Below are positions 54,417 to 62,923 of a stretch of DNA of 64,000 bases, piece after piece. Made by a program: the position numbers and the translations under genes. Origin of the DNA: Oribacterium sinus (lineage in GTDB: Bacteria; Bacillota; Clostridia; Lachnospirales; Lachnospiraceae); the NCBI RefSeq assembly GCF_014202695.1, contig NZ_JACHHH010000003.1, positions 186,001 to 250,000 on the forward strand. Direction: 5' to 3'. The notes under the pieces were generated by a model. The model was not told where the DNA came from. It ran no database searches and saw only the letters and a list, made by a program, of their open reading frames with translations. The number at the start of each line of letters is the position of its first letter. The first letter of the stretch is position 1.

Positions 54417-54455
54417 GGCCTGATGTTGGGGCACGAATGCCTCAATTTTCAGACC
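54417..54455. repeat. Short derivative of the nested-palindrome element
   Basis: GGCCTGATGTTGGGGCACG and the opposite arm GCCTCAATTTTCAGACC match the inner ends of the large element, with the middle missing. What is left folds as TTGGGGCA/TGCCTCAA. A 20-bp direct repeat (AGCTTTTTTAAATATAAAA and neighbour) lies just before it. The rest of the glyS-recO gap is empty. Confidence 0.55.
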
Positions 54456-54506
54456 CGTCTTAGGGATATTCCCTGGATAATATTGCTTTTTCAGTCCTAT
54501 TAAAGT

Positions 54507-55157
54507 TTAGGAGCCAAGACTTTTTAAGATTCGAAGGCTTTGAAATTGTTTGGGAAAGCTTTCTTTGCAAAGATAATCCACATTCCGGGAGAAGGATAGA
54601 AGGGTTCCCTCCTCCAGGGTAAAGGTATAGAGTCTTCCCAAGGGTACGGACAGGACATGATGCCAGGCCTCCTGCACCGACTTTCCGGAAGGTATTGGGG
54701 GCTCCTCCGTGTATTCCCCCTCCAGCATCAGCATACGAAGCTCAAAAATTCTCCTTACCAATTCATTTTTCAAGCCCTTATGTAAGAGTGCCTTTAAGGA
54801 AAGATAAAGAAGCTCCACCATTTGGGGAGCCTCCAGATTTTCCTGGGCCACCAGCTCAGCCAGCTCTAAAAAATAGGCGGCATAGCAGGCCTTTTCCAAA
54901 TCCTTTGCAATCTCTTCAAAATAGGCATCTACCTCTACAGAACGAAGGGTGTATCCCGCCTTTCCTTCCCGTAAATGAAATTTTCCGAAGACAAAGCTAC
55001 GGCTCCCTGCTAAAAGAGGAGAGTTGGGACGTTTTGCTCCGCTGGCCCAAACCGTCATTTTCCCCCTCTCCATAGTGAGAAGCTGTAATCGCTTGTCAAA
55101 CTCCCGTAAGCTGTGCTCGGACAGCACCACCCCGTGAAGAACAATTTCCTCTTTCAC
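54507..55157 (-). CDS. recO: DNA repair protein RecO
   Basis: 216-aa recombination mediator that helps load RecA on gapped DNA. The N-terminal OB fold reads VLHGVVLSEHSLREFDKRLQLLT, then GKMTVWASGAKRPNS and RSFVFGKFHLREGKAGYTL. The helical C-terminal part is shorter than usual (RecO is about 240-260 aa), and only two cysteines exist in the protein, so the Cys4 zinc finger of many RecO proteins is missing. It follows era, as in many Firmicutes, which supports the call. Confidence 0.9.
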   Translation of the reverse strand: MKEEIVLHGVVLSEHSLREFDKRLQLLTMERGKMTVWASGAKRPNSPLLAGSRSFVFGKFHLREGKAGYTLRSVEVDAYFEEIAKDLEKACYAAYFLELAELVAQENLEAPQMVELLYLSLKALLHKGLKNELVRRIFELRMLMLEGEYTEEPPIPSGKSVQEAWHHVLSVPLGRLYTFTLEEGTLLSFSRNVDYLCKESFPKQFQSLRILKSLGS

Positions 55158-55205
55158 TGACCCCTTCTACTTTCCTAATGGTACTTTTCCATTTCTAAAC
55201 TGCTA

Positions 55206-55277
55206 TTCCCAATCTTAGCTTCTACAAACAGAACTTTCTCGTTCCCAATCTTGGCTTCTATAAACGGAACCTTCTTG
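55206..55277. repeat. Two tandem copies of a 36-bp unit
   Basis: Units 55206-55241 and 55242-55277, each TTCCCAATCTTGGCTTCTA, TAAACGGAAC and CTTCT with a few changes. They lie in the gap between era and recO, upstream of recO. Confidence 0.8.
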
Positions 55278-55290
55278 CACCCACAAAGCT

Positions 55291-56250
55291 CTACTTCTGC
55301 TCCCTATAACCGTATTCCCGTAGATAGGCCGGATTTTCCCGCCAGTCCTTTCGGACCTTTACAAAAAGCTGCAGATTTACCTTGGCCTCCAAAAGGCTTT
55401 CCATCTGAATTCTGGCACCGGTACCGATATTTTTCAGCATGGCGCCGCCCTTTCCGATAATGATTCCCTTGTGACTTTCCTTTTCACAGACAATGGTGGC
55501 CTTTACATCCCAGATACCGTTTTTTCTTTCTCGCATACTGTCCATCAGCACTGCAATGCCATGGGGAATTTCCTTATCCAGCTTATACAGAGCCTGCTCC
55601 CGAATCAGCTCTGCCGCAATTTCCCGCACCGGCTGATCCGTAATAGTCTCCTCATCGTAGTAACGAGGGCCATAGGGAAGCAAATCAAAAAGAATGTCCT
55701 TCAGCTCCTCCAAGCCCTGACTTTTATAGGCGGAAATTCCTACAATAGCAGCAAAGTCCAGTTCTTTCTCATAGTCTTCCTTCTTTTTCAGGAAAGCATC
55801 CTCGCCCCCCAGAAGGTCCAGTTTGTTTAAAACCAGAATAATCTTTCTTTTGCTATGCTTAAGAAGAGAAAGAATCTGCTCTTCCTTCTCCCCCTTTTGC
55901 TCGGTGGCATCCACAATATAGAGAACCAGATCTCCGTTTCCTAAAGCTTTTTCCGCCACGGATTCCATATATACGGATAGCTGATTTTTTGCCTTGTGAA
56001 TTCCGGGAGTATCGTGAAAAACGATTTGCCCCCTCTCCTCATCATACACCGCCATAATTTGGTTTCTGGTGGTTTGGGGTTTTTTCGAAGTTATGGCCAC
56101 CTTCTGACCAATCAAGGCATTGAGAAGAGTGGACTTTCCCGCATTGGGAAGCCCTACAATGGAAACAAAGCCGGATTTCACCGGTCCTTCCTCTACTTTT
56201 ACTTCTTCGCCTCTTTCCTTGGCAAAAAAATCATCAATTACAGATCCCAT
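55291..56250 (-). CDS. era: GTPase Era
   Basis: 319-aa GTPase for 16S rRNA processing and 30S assembly. G1 is GLPNAGKST, G3 DTPGIHK, G4 NKLD. The C-terminal KH domain has GIIIGKGGAMLKNIG. About 22 extra residues (MGSVIDDFFAKERGEEVKV) precede the usual Era start; AAAGGGAG before ATG 56250 supports the long form, though an internal start cannot be excluded. era and recO follow each other as in other Firmicutes. Confidence 0.96.
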   Translation of the reverse strand: MGSVIDDFFAKERGEEVKVEEGPVKSGFVSIVGLPNAGKSTLLNALIGQKVAITSKKPQTTRNQIMAVYDEERGQIVFHDTPGIHKAKNQLSVYMESVAEKALGNGDLVLYIVDATEQKGEKEEQILSLLKHSKRKIILVLNKLDLLGGEDAFLKKKEDYEKELDFAAIVGISAYKSQGLEELKDILFDLLPYGPRYYDEETITDQPVREIAAELIREQALYKLDKEIPHGIAVLMDSMRERKNGIWDVKATIVCEKESHKGIIIGKGGAMLKNIGTGARIQMESLLEAKVNLQLFVKVRKDWRENPAYLREYGYREQK

Positions 56251-56305
56251 CGCTTTACTCCCTTCCCTTTCAAAACAAAATCCCTATATTGTTTATCCCT
56301 TTCTA

Positions 56306-59203
56306 TTAAATCTCTTCCAGACTTTCAAAAGCAGCTTTGGCCTTTTCCAGCTCACCCTTATTTCCAATGGCACAAAGTGCCTTTTCCTGGAATGCTCTCT
56401 TGATATAAGCAGAAAGATTTCGGATATCCTTCTCCTCCACATCTAAAAGTTCATCTCTTTCTCGCTGCAAGTCTTCCTTTGTAAGCTTGGAAAGATAACA
56501 ACTTAATCCCAAAAGGAACTTGGTATAGGCGGACTTTGGCATATCCAATTCGGAGATGGCTCCAATAACATATTTGTTTAACTCCAGTTCTGTCGCCTTG
56601 AAGTTTTCCAGATACTCTGCCACCTTACGATATTGCTCCAAGGTTCTTTGCACATTGGGATCCCTGTAGGAAACCATAAAGCTTTCTCCGTTTCGTCCAA
56701 AACCGCACATCGCCCCATAGGCATTTCCCTGCTCCCGAATATTCTTCCAGAGGAAGTCGTAGGACAAAATCACCTTTAAAACCTTCAGGCTTCCGGTATA
56801 GGGGTAAGCTTCCCCTTGGAAGGAGCCTGCGGTCGCTACATAGTTCACCTGGGAAGTGGTACTGAAGGCTTCCCTTCGCTCTTTTTCCCCTGCAAATTTT
56901 GTTTCTCTCCAGTCTTCCATTTCCGGAAAACGTCTTCCCAAAAAATCTGTAAGCTCTTTCTTTTCCTTCTCGAAAATGCCGATATCTCCCCCTGCTGCAA
57001 GGAGCAATCTTTCTCCGCTAAAAATTTTCTTGGATAGGGCTGTAAGTTTTTCTCCTAAGGCCTTGGGATTCTTACGAAAATCCTCTTCCAGTTCTTCTAA
57101 GAAATGCAGATAGACAACCCCCTTAATCTGCTCCTGAAAATGAGAGCTTGGAGAGAAAGCCGACATGGCACGAGTCACCGCATAGCTGTGACCGGAACCC
57201 TCCAGGCGCATTCTTTCTCTTGACTTTGCTTCCAAAAGAATCTCGGAAAGACGCTTTTCCTCCTGATAAACCGTTCGAAACAGCATCTCCTCAAGATACT
57301 CTACCGCATTTTTTAATTCTCCATGTAAAAGCTTAAAGTCCAGAGCCAAGACACCGGTGTATCGATCCTTCTCCACAAAATCCGGGTAAGCTGTTAAATC
57401 CACACTAAAGCCTCCAGTATGAAGATAAATTTCAGAATTAAAATCCTGAAAACGATAATTTTCCGTATCCATATAGGCAAGACAGGTTTTTAAGAAGGAA
57501 AGATAGGACAGTTCCTCCTCACTCAGTCCGTCGGTATGGAATTGCAGACGAAGGTACAAAACCCCCTTAGACTCTCCGGGCACCAAAATCAACTTTCTGT
57601 TTCCAAGGCTTTCCTCCTGATAAGGGTAGGACTCCGCTTCCCGTTTGATATCCTTTCTGGAGAGTACCGGCAGAGTCTTTAAAGCTTCCTCAGTATTTTC
57701 TGTCTGCTGGTATAAAGTAAGTTCTTCTTTTACTTTTTTGATCTGTTCTTTTTCTTCCGGAGAAAATGCCTGCCATCTGGCCTGCAACTCCTCTGAAAGC
57801 TTCTCTTCCTTCTGCTCTGTCATCCCCTTCCTGGGTAATAAACGGAGGAGGGAAGAATGGGGATTGTTCAAGAAATTTTCCTTTAAGAGCTTTTCAAAAT
57901 AGCCCTTTTCCACCTCTTCCATCAGTTCCTTATAAAGAGCCTCCGCTTCCAGATAAAGCCAGGGCTTTCCTCCGTAGAGCCAGGAATCCAAAGCATTTAA
58001 GCTGTAAACCAGTCCCTTAGGGGTACTGCCGTAATCCGCCTCCTTATACTGGAAAGCATCATGGTGAATAGCTGCCAAAATGGTCTTATGATCTAAACCA
58101 TTTTCCGCGGCGTCCTGAAAGCAATCCTGAATCAGCTGTAAAAACTCTCCGGCTCTCTCTTCAGAAACATTCTTACTAATAACAGAAAAATAGTGCTGTA
58201 AAATACCGTCGGAATAGCCTCCGAAAACATCCTCTCCCAAGCCTGCTTCCAAAAGCTTTTGCTTTAATACCGCTCCGGGACCGGAAAGTAAGGCATGATC
58301 CAGATAAGAAAACGCCATGGACTTCTTCGCATCCTGCCCTGCATCCAAAACAAAGTTGTAAGAAAGATAAGCTTTATTTTCACTACTATCTTTCTCGGAA
58401 ATAGGATAGTATTGGCTTTCCTCCACCATTTTTCCGAAGGGCTGCTGACGTGCGATTTCGGAGTTTGGAGAAATCCGTTCAAATTCTTGCAAATAGGCCT
58501 CATCAATCCAGTTCAGCTTCTCCTCCATATTCATATCTCCGTAAAGGATAATGAAGGAATTGGAGGGATGATAAAAGCGCTGATGGAAGGCCTTAAAGGC
58601 ATCATACGTTAATTTCGGAATGTCCTCCGGGTCTCCCCCTGACTCATTGCCGTAGCTGGTATCCGGGAAAAGGGAATGGAAGGTATAGCGTTCCAGTACG
58701 GACTCCGGGTCGGAAAATGCGCCCCGCATCTCGTTATAGACTACACCGCTATAGCATAGCTTTCCCTCCTTATTCAGGGTATAGTGCCAGCCCTCCTGCA
58801 AAAATGTCCGGTAGTTTTCCAGACAGTTTGGATGAAAAACCGCATCCAAATATACATCCATAAGATTTTGGAAGTCCTTGTCATTCTGGGAGGCCACCGG
58901 ATAAACGGTTTTGTCCGGATAGGTCATGGCGTTTAAAAAGGTCTTTAAAGAGCCCTTTACCAGCTCCACAAAGGGATCCTTTAAGGGGAACTTCTTAGAA
59001 CCGCAAAGCACGGAATGCTCTGTAATGTGAGCTACTCCCGTGGAATCCTCCGCAGGGGTACGAAAGGCAATACTAAAGACCTTATTGTCATCCTTATTCT
59101 CTAAGCATAAAACCTTGGCACCGGTCTTCTTATGCTCATATACCCGGGCCATGGTTTCCAGCTCTTTAATCTCTTTTTCTTCTATAAACTGATATGCCTT
59201 CAT
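56306..59203 (-). CDS. M16C metallopeptidase (insulinase/presequence protease-like)
   Basis: 965-aa zinc protease of the PreP type that degrades short peptides in a closed chamber. The inverted zinc motif HITEH is at residues 59-63, and the expected extra glutamate lies further on in YNEMRGAFSDPESVL. The four-domain M16C length and GSLKTFLNAMTYPDKTVYPVAS are typical. ATG 59203 is the chosen start; the codon before it is TTG. No signal peptide, so it should act in the cytoplasm. Confidence 0.93.
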   Translation of the reverse strand: MKAYQFIEEKEIKELETMARVYEHKKTGAKVLCLENKDDNKVFSIAFRTPAEDSTGVAHITEHSVLCGSKKFPLKDPFVELVKGSLKTFLNAMTYPDKTVYPVASQNDKDFQNLMDVYLDAVFHPNCLENYRTFLQEGWHYTLNKEGKLCYSGVVYNEMRGAFSDPESVLERYTFHSLFPDTSYGNESGGDPEDIPKLTYDAFKAFHQRFYHPSNSFIILYGDMNMEEKLNWIDEAYLQEFERISPNSEIARQQPFGKMVEESQYYPISEKDSSENKAYLSYNFVLDAGQDAKKSMAFSYLDHALLSGPGAVLKQKLLEAGLGEDVFGGYSDGILQHYFSVISKNVSEERAGEFLQLIQDCFQDAAENGLDHKTILAAIHHDAFQYKEADYGSTPKGLVYSLNALDSWLYGGKPWLYLEAEALYKELMEEVEKGYFEKLLKENFLNNPHSSLLRLLPRKGMTEQKEEKLSEELQARWQAFSPEEKEQIKKVKEELTLYQQTENTEEALKTLPVLSRKDIKREAESYPYQEESLGNRKLILVPGESKGVLYLRLQFHTDGLSEEELSYLSFLKTCLAYMDTENYRFQDFNSEIYLHTGGFSVDLTAYPDFVEKDRYTGVLALDFKLLHGELKNAVEYLEEMLFRTVYQEEKRLSEILLEAKSRERMRLEGSGHSYAVTRAMSAFSPSSHFQEQIKGVVYLHFLEELEEDFRKNPKALGEKLTALSKKIFSGERLLLAAGGDIGIFEKEKKELTDFLGRRFPEMEDWRETKFAGEKERREAFSTTSQVNYVATAGSFQGEAYPYTGSLKVLKVILSYDFLWKNIREQGNAYGAMCGFGRNGESFMVSYRDPNVQRTLEQYRKVAEYLENFKATELELNKYVIGAISELDMPKSAYTKFLLGLSCYLSKLTKEDLQRERDELLDVEEKDIRNLSAYIKRAFQEKALCAIGNKGELEKAKAAFESLEEI

Positions 59204-59296
59204 CAAAATATCTATTCCTTTCTAAACTACCGAATTCTTCCCAGATCCGTCTACAGCTTACGATAAAGCCTGTTTACCTCTTATGGCAAAGCCTTT

Positions 59297-60286
59297 CTAA
59301 AGCTTATGGCAGAGCCTTTCTCCGAAGAGGAACAGTGCCTCCCGAAAGTAAAGATGCGGCCTAAGCGCAGGATCCTCTACCGAAGGAAAGCCCACAATGC
59401 TGACTTTCTGTAAAGCATCCACTTTCCCTTCTTCTCTCTGCTTTTTTAGAGCCTGTTCCGCAAAATGGCAGGCTCTGAACATCTGATACTGGGAGCTCAC
59501 AATGCCGATTCCGATCTCTTTCTCGACTGAATCGTCTTTGATTTCCTGTCCTTCGGATGCCTCTGTTTTAAGCTCTTCCGCCGAATCAAAAATCTCATCC
59601 GAATCCAAGTCCTCTTCATAGTCCACAACTTGATTTTCCTGGGCTGCCAGTCTTCTCCGGACTTCTTCCCGACGCTTTTTGCGAAGATCCTCTTCTACCT
59701 CGGAGCCTTCCTGATTCTGCTCTCCTTGGAAAATGCTTTCTATTCCGTAGGAAAGCTTTTGCTCCGTAGTTTTCGAGTAAAACTCCATCAGCATAGCATC
59801 GGCGGGAATCCCCATCTTCAGCATACTTTGGTACATCACGCTGGCTTCCGCACTGGCACTGTTCCTTCCCTTACCACCGGAAAGTACAATCGTTGCGAAA
59901 GGATTCTCCTGATAGCATAAATCCACTCTTTCCAGGCGATTTTGAAGGAGTGGCGTAATCTTATTGTTTTCCAATTCCGAACCCACCACCAAAATATAAG
60001 AAAGGGGATCCTTCCACTGCCCGTAGTGATATTGGCTTAAATAACCGATAAGATAACTGAAAAGCAGGAAAAAAATGCAGTAACTGCTTAAGCCAAAAAT
60101 TCTAAAGCGAAAAAACAAGGGATTTTTTCGTAAACGCTCCGGTGCCTTATAGACAAAGGCCATCAGGAGATGAATAGCTCCCAAAAGAAGCCAAATCCAA
60201 AGAAAGGAAAGATAGGAAGCGGTGGTCCATAAAAAGCCAAAGTAAAGAAAACATCCTAAGGCTAATATTAAAAATACAATTCCCAT
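59297..60286 (-). CDS. YdcF/DUF218 membrane protein with an acidic insertion
   Basis: 329 aa. About three membrane spans (residues 1-85) precede a DUF218 (YdcF) domain: YILVVGSELENN, PLLQNRLER, ATIVLSGGKG and AEASVMYQSMLKMGIP. The domain is interrupted by about 70 charged residues (187-257, rich in E, D and R) before it resumes at IGIVSSQYQMFRACHFAEQAL. DUF218 proteins are linked to envelope metabolism (SanA, ElyC); the substrate is unknown. The insertion looks disordered. Confidence 0.85.
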   Translation of the reverse strand: MGIVFLILALGCFLYFGFLWTTASYLSFLWIWLLLGAIHLLMAFVYKAPERLRKNPLFFRFRIFGLSSYCIFFLLFSYLIGYLSQYHYGQWKDPLSYILVVGSELENNKITPLLQNRLERVDLCYQENPFATIVLSGGKGRNSASAEASVMYQSMLKMGIPADAMLMEFYSKTTEQKLSYGIESIFQGEQNQEGSEVEEDLRKKRREEVRRRLAAQENQVVDYEEDLDSDEIFDSAEELKTEASEGQEIKDDSVEKEIGIGIVSSQYQMFRACHFAEQALKKQREEGKVDALQKVSIVGFPSVEDPALRPHLYFREALFLFGERLCHKL

Positions 60287-60339
60287 ATCTTCTCCTTTCC
60301 CGGTTTTCTCCTGAAAATTCTTTCTCCTTTAGAAGACTT

Positions 60340-60407
60340 TTCTCCTTAATAGACTGTTCTCTTTAATAGACTATTCTCTTTAATGGAGTTTTCCCTCTAA
60401 TAGATCT
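60340..60407. repeat. Four tandem copies of a 17-bp unit, plus a degenerate one
   Basis: TTCTCTTTAATAGACTA-like units at 60340, 60357, 60374 and 60391, with a weaker one at 60321-60337. They fill the gap between the U32 gene and ydcF, reaching 4 nt from the U32 stop codon. Confidence 0.8.
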
Positions 60408-60411
60408 TTTT

Positions 60412-61644
60412 CTATTTGTCTTCGATTCTTCTTAATACATCCTGGGCTTCCGGAAGTACGGAAAAACGAATCTTTAAGTTCTGCTTGGAATGGGGACAGG
60501 ACTCCAGACTTTCTCCGGTATCCGCATCCTCCATGGAAAGTACCTCTGTATCCAGATTATCCCCGTTTGGCTTCATAATGGAAATGCTTTCCCCTACAGA
60601 AAACTTATTTTTCTGCTGCAGGAAGGCAAACTCTCCCTCCACCTTCTCCACTGTTCCCAGATAAATAGCTCCTGCACTATAGCTGTTATTGCCATAAATC
60701 TGATCCTCTTCATCCGGTCTGCCATAGTAGAAGCCGGTGCTATAGTCTCTAAAGGTACATTTCCGGATTTCTTCCTCATAAATCGGAAGCTTTTCCTCAT
60801 ACTTCTTCGGATCCTCCAGATAATCCTGAATAGCCACCTTATAGGTTCTGGCCACGGTAGCCACATATAGCTCCGTCTTCATTCGCCCTTCAATCTTTAA
60901 AGAATCCACTCCCGCCTCAATCAGATCGGGAATATGACTAATCATATTCAGATCTTTGGAATTGAAAATGTAGGTTCCCCTATCATTTTCAAACACCGGA
61001 TAATACTCTCCGGGACGCTTTTCTTCCATCAAAGAATACTTCCAACGACAGGGATGGGTACAGGCTCCCTGGTTAGCATCCCTTCCGGTGAAAAAGCTGG
61101 AAAGCAGGCAACGACCGGAATAGGACATACACATTGCCCCATGCACAAAGGCCTCGATTTCCATATCCTCCGGGATATGGTCTCTAATCTCCTTAATCTC
61201 TGCCAAGCTTAGCTCTCTCGCACAAACCACTCTCTTTACGCCCAGCTGATGCCAGAAGCGGAAGGTTTCATAGTTGGTATTGTTGGCCTGGGTGGAAATA
61301 TGAATCTCCACTCCCGGCATCATTTCCTTTGCCAGAAGGAAGGCTCCCGGATCCGCAATCAATACCGCATCCATCCCCACTTCCTTTAATTCGGAAAAGT
61401 ACTCCCGCATAGGCAGTAAATCCGCATTGTGGGCCAAAATATTGGCGGTGACATAGACCTTTACCCCTCTTTCATGGGCATAGTCCACCGCTTCCTTCAT
61501 CTTCTCCAAGCTGAAGTTCTTGGCGTTTGCTCGGAGGGAAAATGCCTCTCCTCCCATATAGATGGCATCCGCCCCATAGTGAATGGCGGTTTTCAAGCCC
61601 TCCATGGACCCCGCCGGAATTAACAACTCCACTTTTCTCTTCAT
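60412..61644 (-). CDS. U32-family protein, TrhP-like tRNA uridine hydroxylation factor
   Basis: 410-aa U32 peptidase-family protein. It starts ELLIPAGSMEGLKTAIHYGADAIYMGG, the family hallmark. Cysteines in CMSYSGRCLLSSF and QGACTHPCRW suggest an Fe-S site. In Bacillus and E. coli, U32 proteins TrhP (YrrO, YegQ) make 5-hydroxyuridine in tRNA from prephenate. Here it follows trmR and an mltG-like gene as in the B. subtilis yrrLMNO cluster, so the same role is inferred. Only one U32 gene is present, not two. Confidence 0.85.
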   Translation of the reverse strand: MKRKVELLIPAGSMEGLKTAIHYGADAIYMGGEAFSLRANAKNFSLEKMKEAVDYAHERGVKVYVTANILAHNADLLPMREYFSELKEVGMDAVLIADPGAFLLAKEMMPGVEIHISTQANNTNYETFRFWHQLGVKRVVCARELSLAEIKEIRDHIPEDMEIEAFVHGAMCMSYSGRCLLSSFFTGRDANQGACTHPCRWKYSLMEEKRPGEYYPVFENDRGTYIFNSKDLNMISHIPDLIEAGVDSLKIEGRMKTELYVATVARTYKVAIQDYLEDPKKYEEKLPIYEEEIRKCTFRDYSTGFYYGRPDEEDQIYGNNSYSAGAIYLGTVEKVEGEFAFLQQKNKFSVGESISIMKPNGDNLDTEVLSMEDADTGESLESCPHSKQNLKIRFSVLPEAQDVLRRIEDK

Positions 61645-61658
61645 AATCCTACTTTCTA

Positions 61659-61760
61659 CTCTATGTACTGATGAACTCTATGTACTAATGAACTCTTTGT
61701 ACTGATTCTCTCTTTGTGCTGATTTTCTCTTTGCACCAATGAACTCAATGCACCAATCTT
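61659..61760. repeat. Six tandem copies of a 17-bp unit
   Basis: CTCTATGTACTGATGAA and five variants, exactly end to end. It fills the gap between trmR and the U32 gene, 14 nt before the U32 start codon. No spacers. Confidence 0.92.
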
Positions 61761-61774
61761 CCTACTGCTTCACT

Positions 61775-62428
61775 CTATGATTTCTTGACGGAAAGACTTA
61801 CTCCGTCTCCAATAGGTAAAATGGAGGTCTCCAGACTTTCCTCCCTTTGCAGAAGTCTCAGGAACTCCCGCATCCGCTTGTGAATCGTTCTCTGTCTTCT
61901 TTCCAAATAAAAACGGCTCTCCAACAATAATTCTCCCTGGAGGATATTGTCACAAAAGAGTATACCACCGGGAGACAAGAGTTTCAAAATAGAAGGAAGC
62001 CAAAGAGGATATTGAGCCTTGGCAGCATCCAAAAATACAAAGGAAAACTGCTCTTTCTTTTCCAGAAGCTCCTCCAAAATCCTGCTTCCGTCCCCTTCCA
62101 GTAAGGTGATTTTATCCTGATAAGGACTTGCCCCGAAGTTCTGTTTTGCCTTTTCGATTCTGGGCGGAAAATTCTCCACCGTTACAATCTCCCCTTCTCC
62201 CCCTAAGGCATCCATCATCACCAGGGCGGAATAGCCTACAGCAGTCCCCAATTCCAAAATTTTAGGCTTTTTTTTCGTTTTCAAACAAACACGAAGAAGC
62301 GCTGCGGTTTCCTCCCGTAAAATAGGGACGGCCTCCGATAGCGCTTCCTTGCGAATCTCCTCCAGGAAAGCAGTTCTTTCCGGGAGGAAGGATTGTATAA
62401 ATTGGCTGATTCTGTCTTTTTTATCCAA
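61775..62428 (-). CDS. trmR: TrmR-like tRNA 5-hydroxyuridine methyltransferase
   Basis: 217-aa SAM-dependent O-methyltransferase (YrrM type). Motif I is ILELGTAVGYSALVMMDA, followed by VTVENFPPRIEKAKQNF and FVFLDAAKAQYPLWL, which holds metal-binding aspartate. In B. subtilis TrmR converts ho5U to mo5U at the tRNA wobble position. The start is TTG 62428, with AGGAAG just after the previous stop (62437). The neighbour U32 gene supplies the hydroxylation step. Confidence 0.88.
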   Translation of the reverse strand: MDKKDRISQFIQSFLPERTAFLEEIRKEALSEAVPILREETAALLRVCLKTKKKPKILELGTAVGYSALVMMDALGGEGEIVTVENFPPRIEKAKQNFGASPYQDKITLLEGDGSRILEELLEKKEQFSFVFLDAAKAQYPLWLPSILKLLSPGGILFCDNILQGELLLESRFYLERRQRTIHKRMREFLRLLQREESLETSILPIGDGVSLSVKKS

Positions 62429-62436
62429 AGTACTTC

Positions 62437-62916
62437 CTATTCATTTTCATTTCCGCCACCGATTTCCTGTTCCTCTCGGCTTTCCTCGGTGCTCTGGTCT
62501 TCCGTCTCAGTAACTAAGTTTTTATCGCTTAATTCCTGATTCTTCTTTCCCTCCTCTGTAATACTGTCCAGCATTTCCACCTGGGTCATGGCTGTACTCA
62601 GAGTGTATTTTCCCGGAAGCAACTTACTGTGGTAAAGCTTGGCTTTCAGGGCAAAGGCCTGGGCGTTTTGAATAAGTCCCAAAGACTTGGCGTTTTCTCC
62701 CACTTCCTTCCAGGACTCCCCCTCCTGAATATCCAAGGTGATTTCCCTTCCCGGTGAGGCTTCCATGGCATGGTCGTACATAAGACCATGGCCATAACGA
62801 TAGGCAACTTGTACCCCCTGCAAAATCAAAAACAAAAGAAATACGAGAAAAAGAAAGCGTACAGATACACTCATCAATATTTGGGTAAATGCCCTTAAGA
62901 AGCTTCTTTTCTCCAT
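62437..62916 (-). CDS. Short MltG/YceG-like membrane protein without catalytic domain
   Basis: 159 aa. A membrane anchor (about residues 17-36) is followed by ITLDIQEGESWKEVGENAKSLGLIQNAQAF and LLPGKYTLSTAMTQVEMLDSI, which match the LysM-like N-terminal part of MltG endolytic transglycosylase. The large catalytic region with the essential glutamate is absent; a glutamate-rich tail ends the protein. Position before trmR equals that of mltG (yrrL) in B. subtilis. It may be a non-enzymatic regulator or a degenerate paralogue. Confidence 0.75.
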   Translation of the reverse strand: MEKRSFLRAFTQILMSVSVRFLFLVFLLFLILQGVQVAYRYGHGLMYDHAMEASPGREITLDIQEGESWKEVGENAKSLGLIQNAQAFALKAKLYHSKLLPGKYTLSTAMTQVEMLDSITEEGKKNQELSDKNLVTETEDQSTEESREEQEIGGGNENE

Positions 62917-62923
62917 TTTCCGT

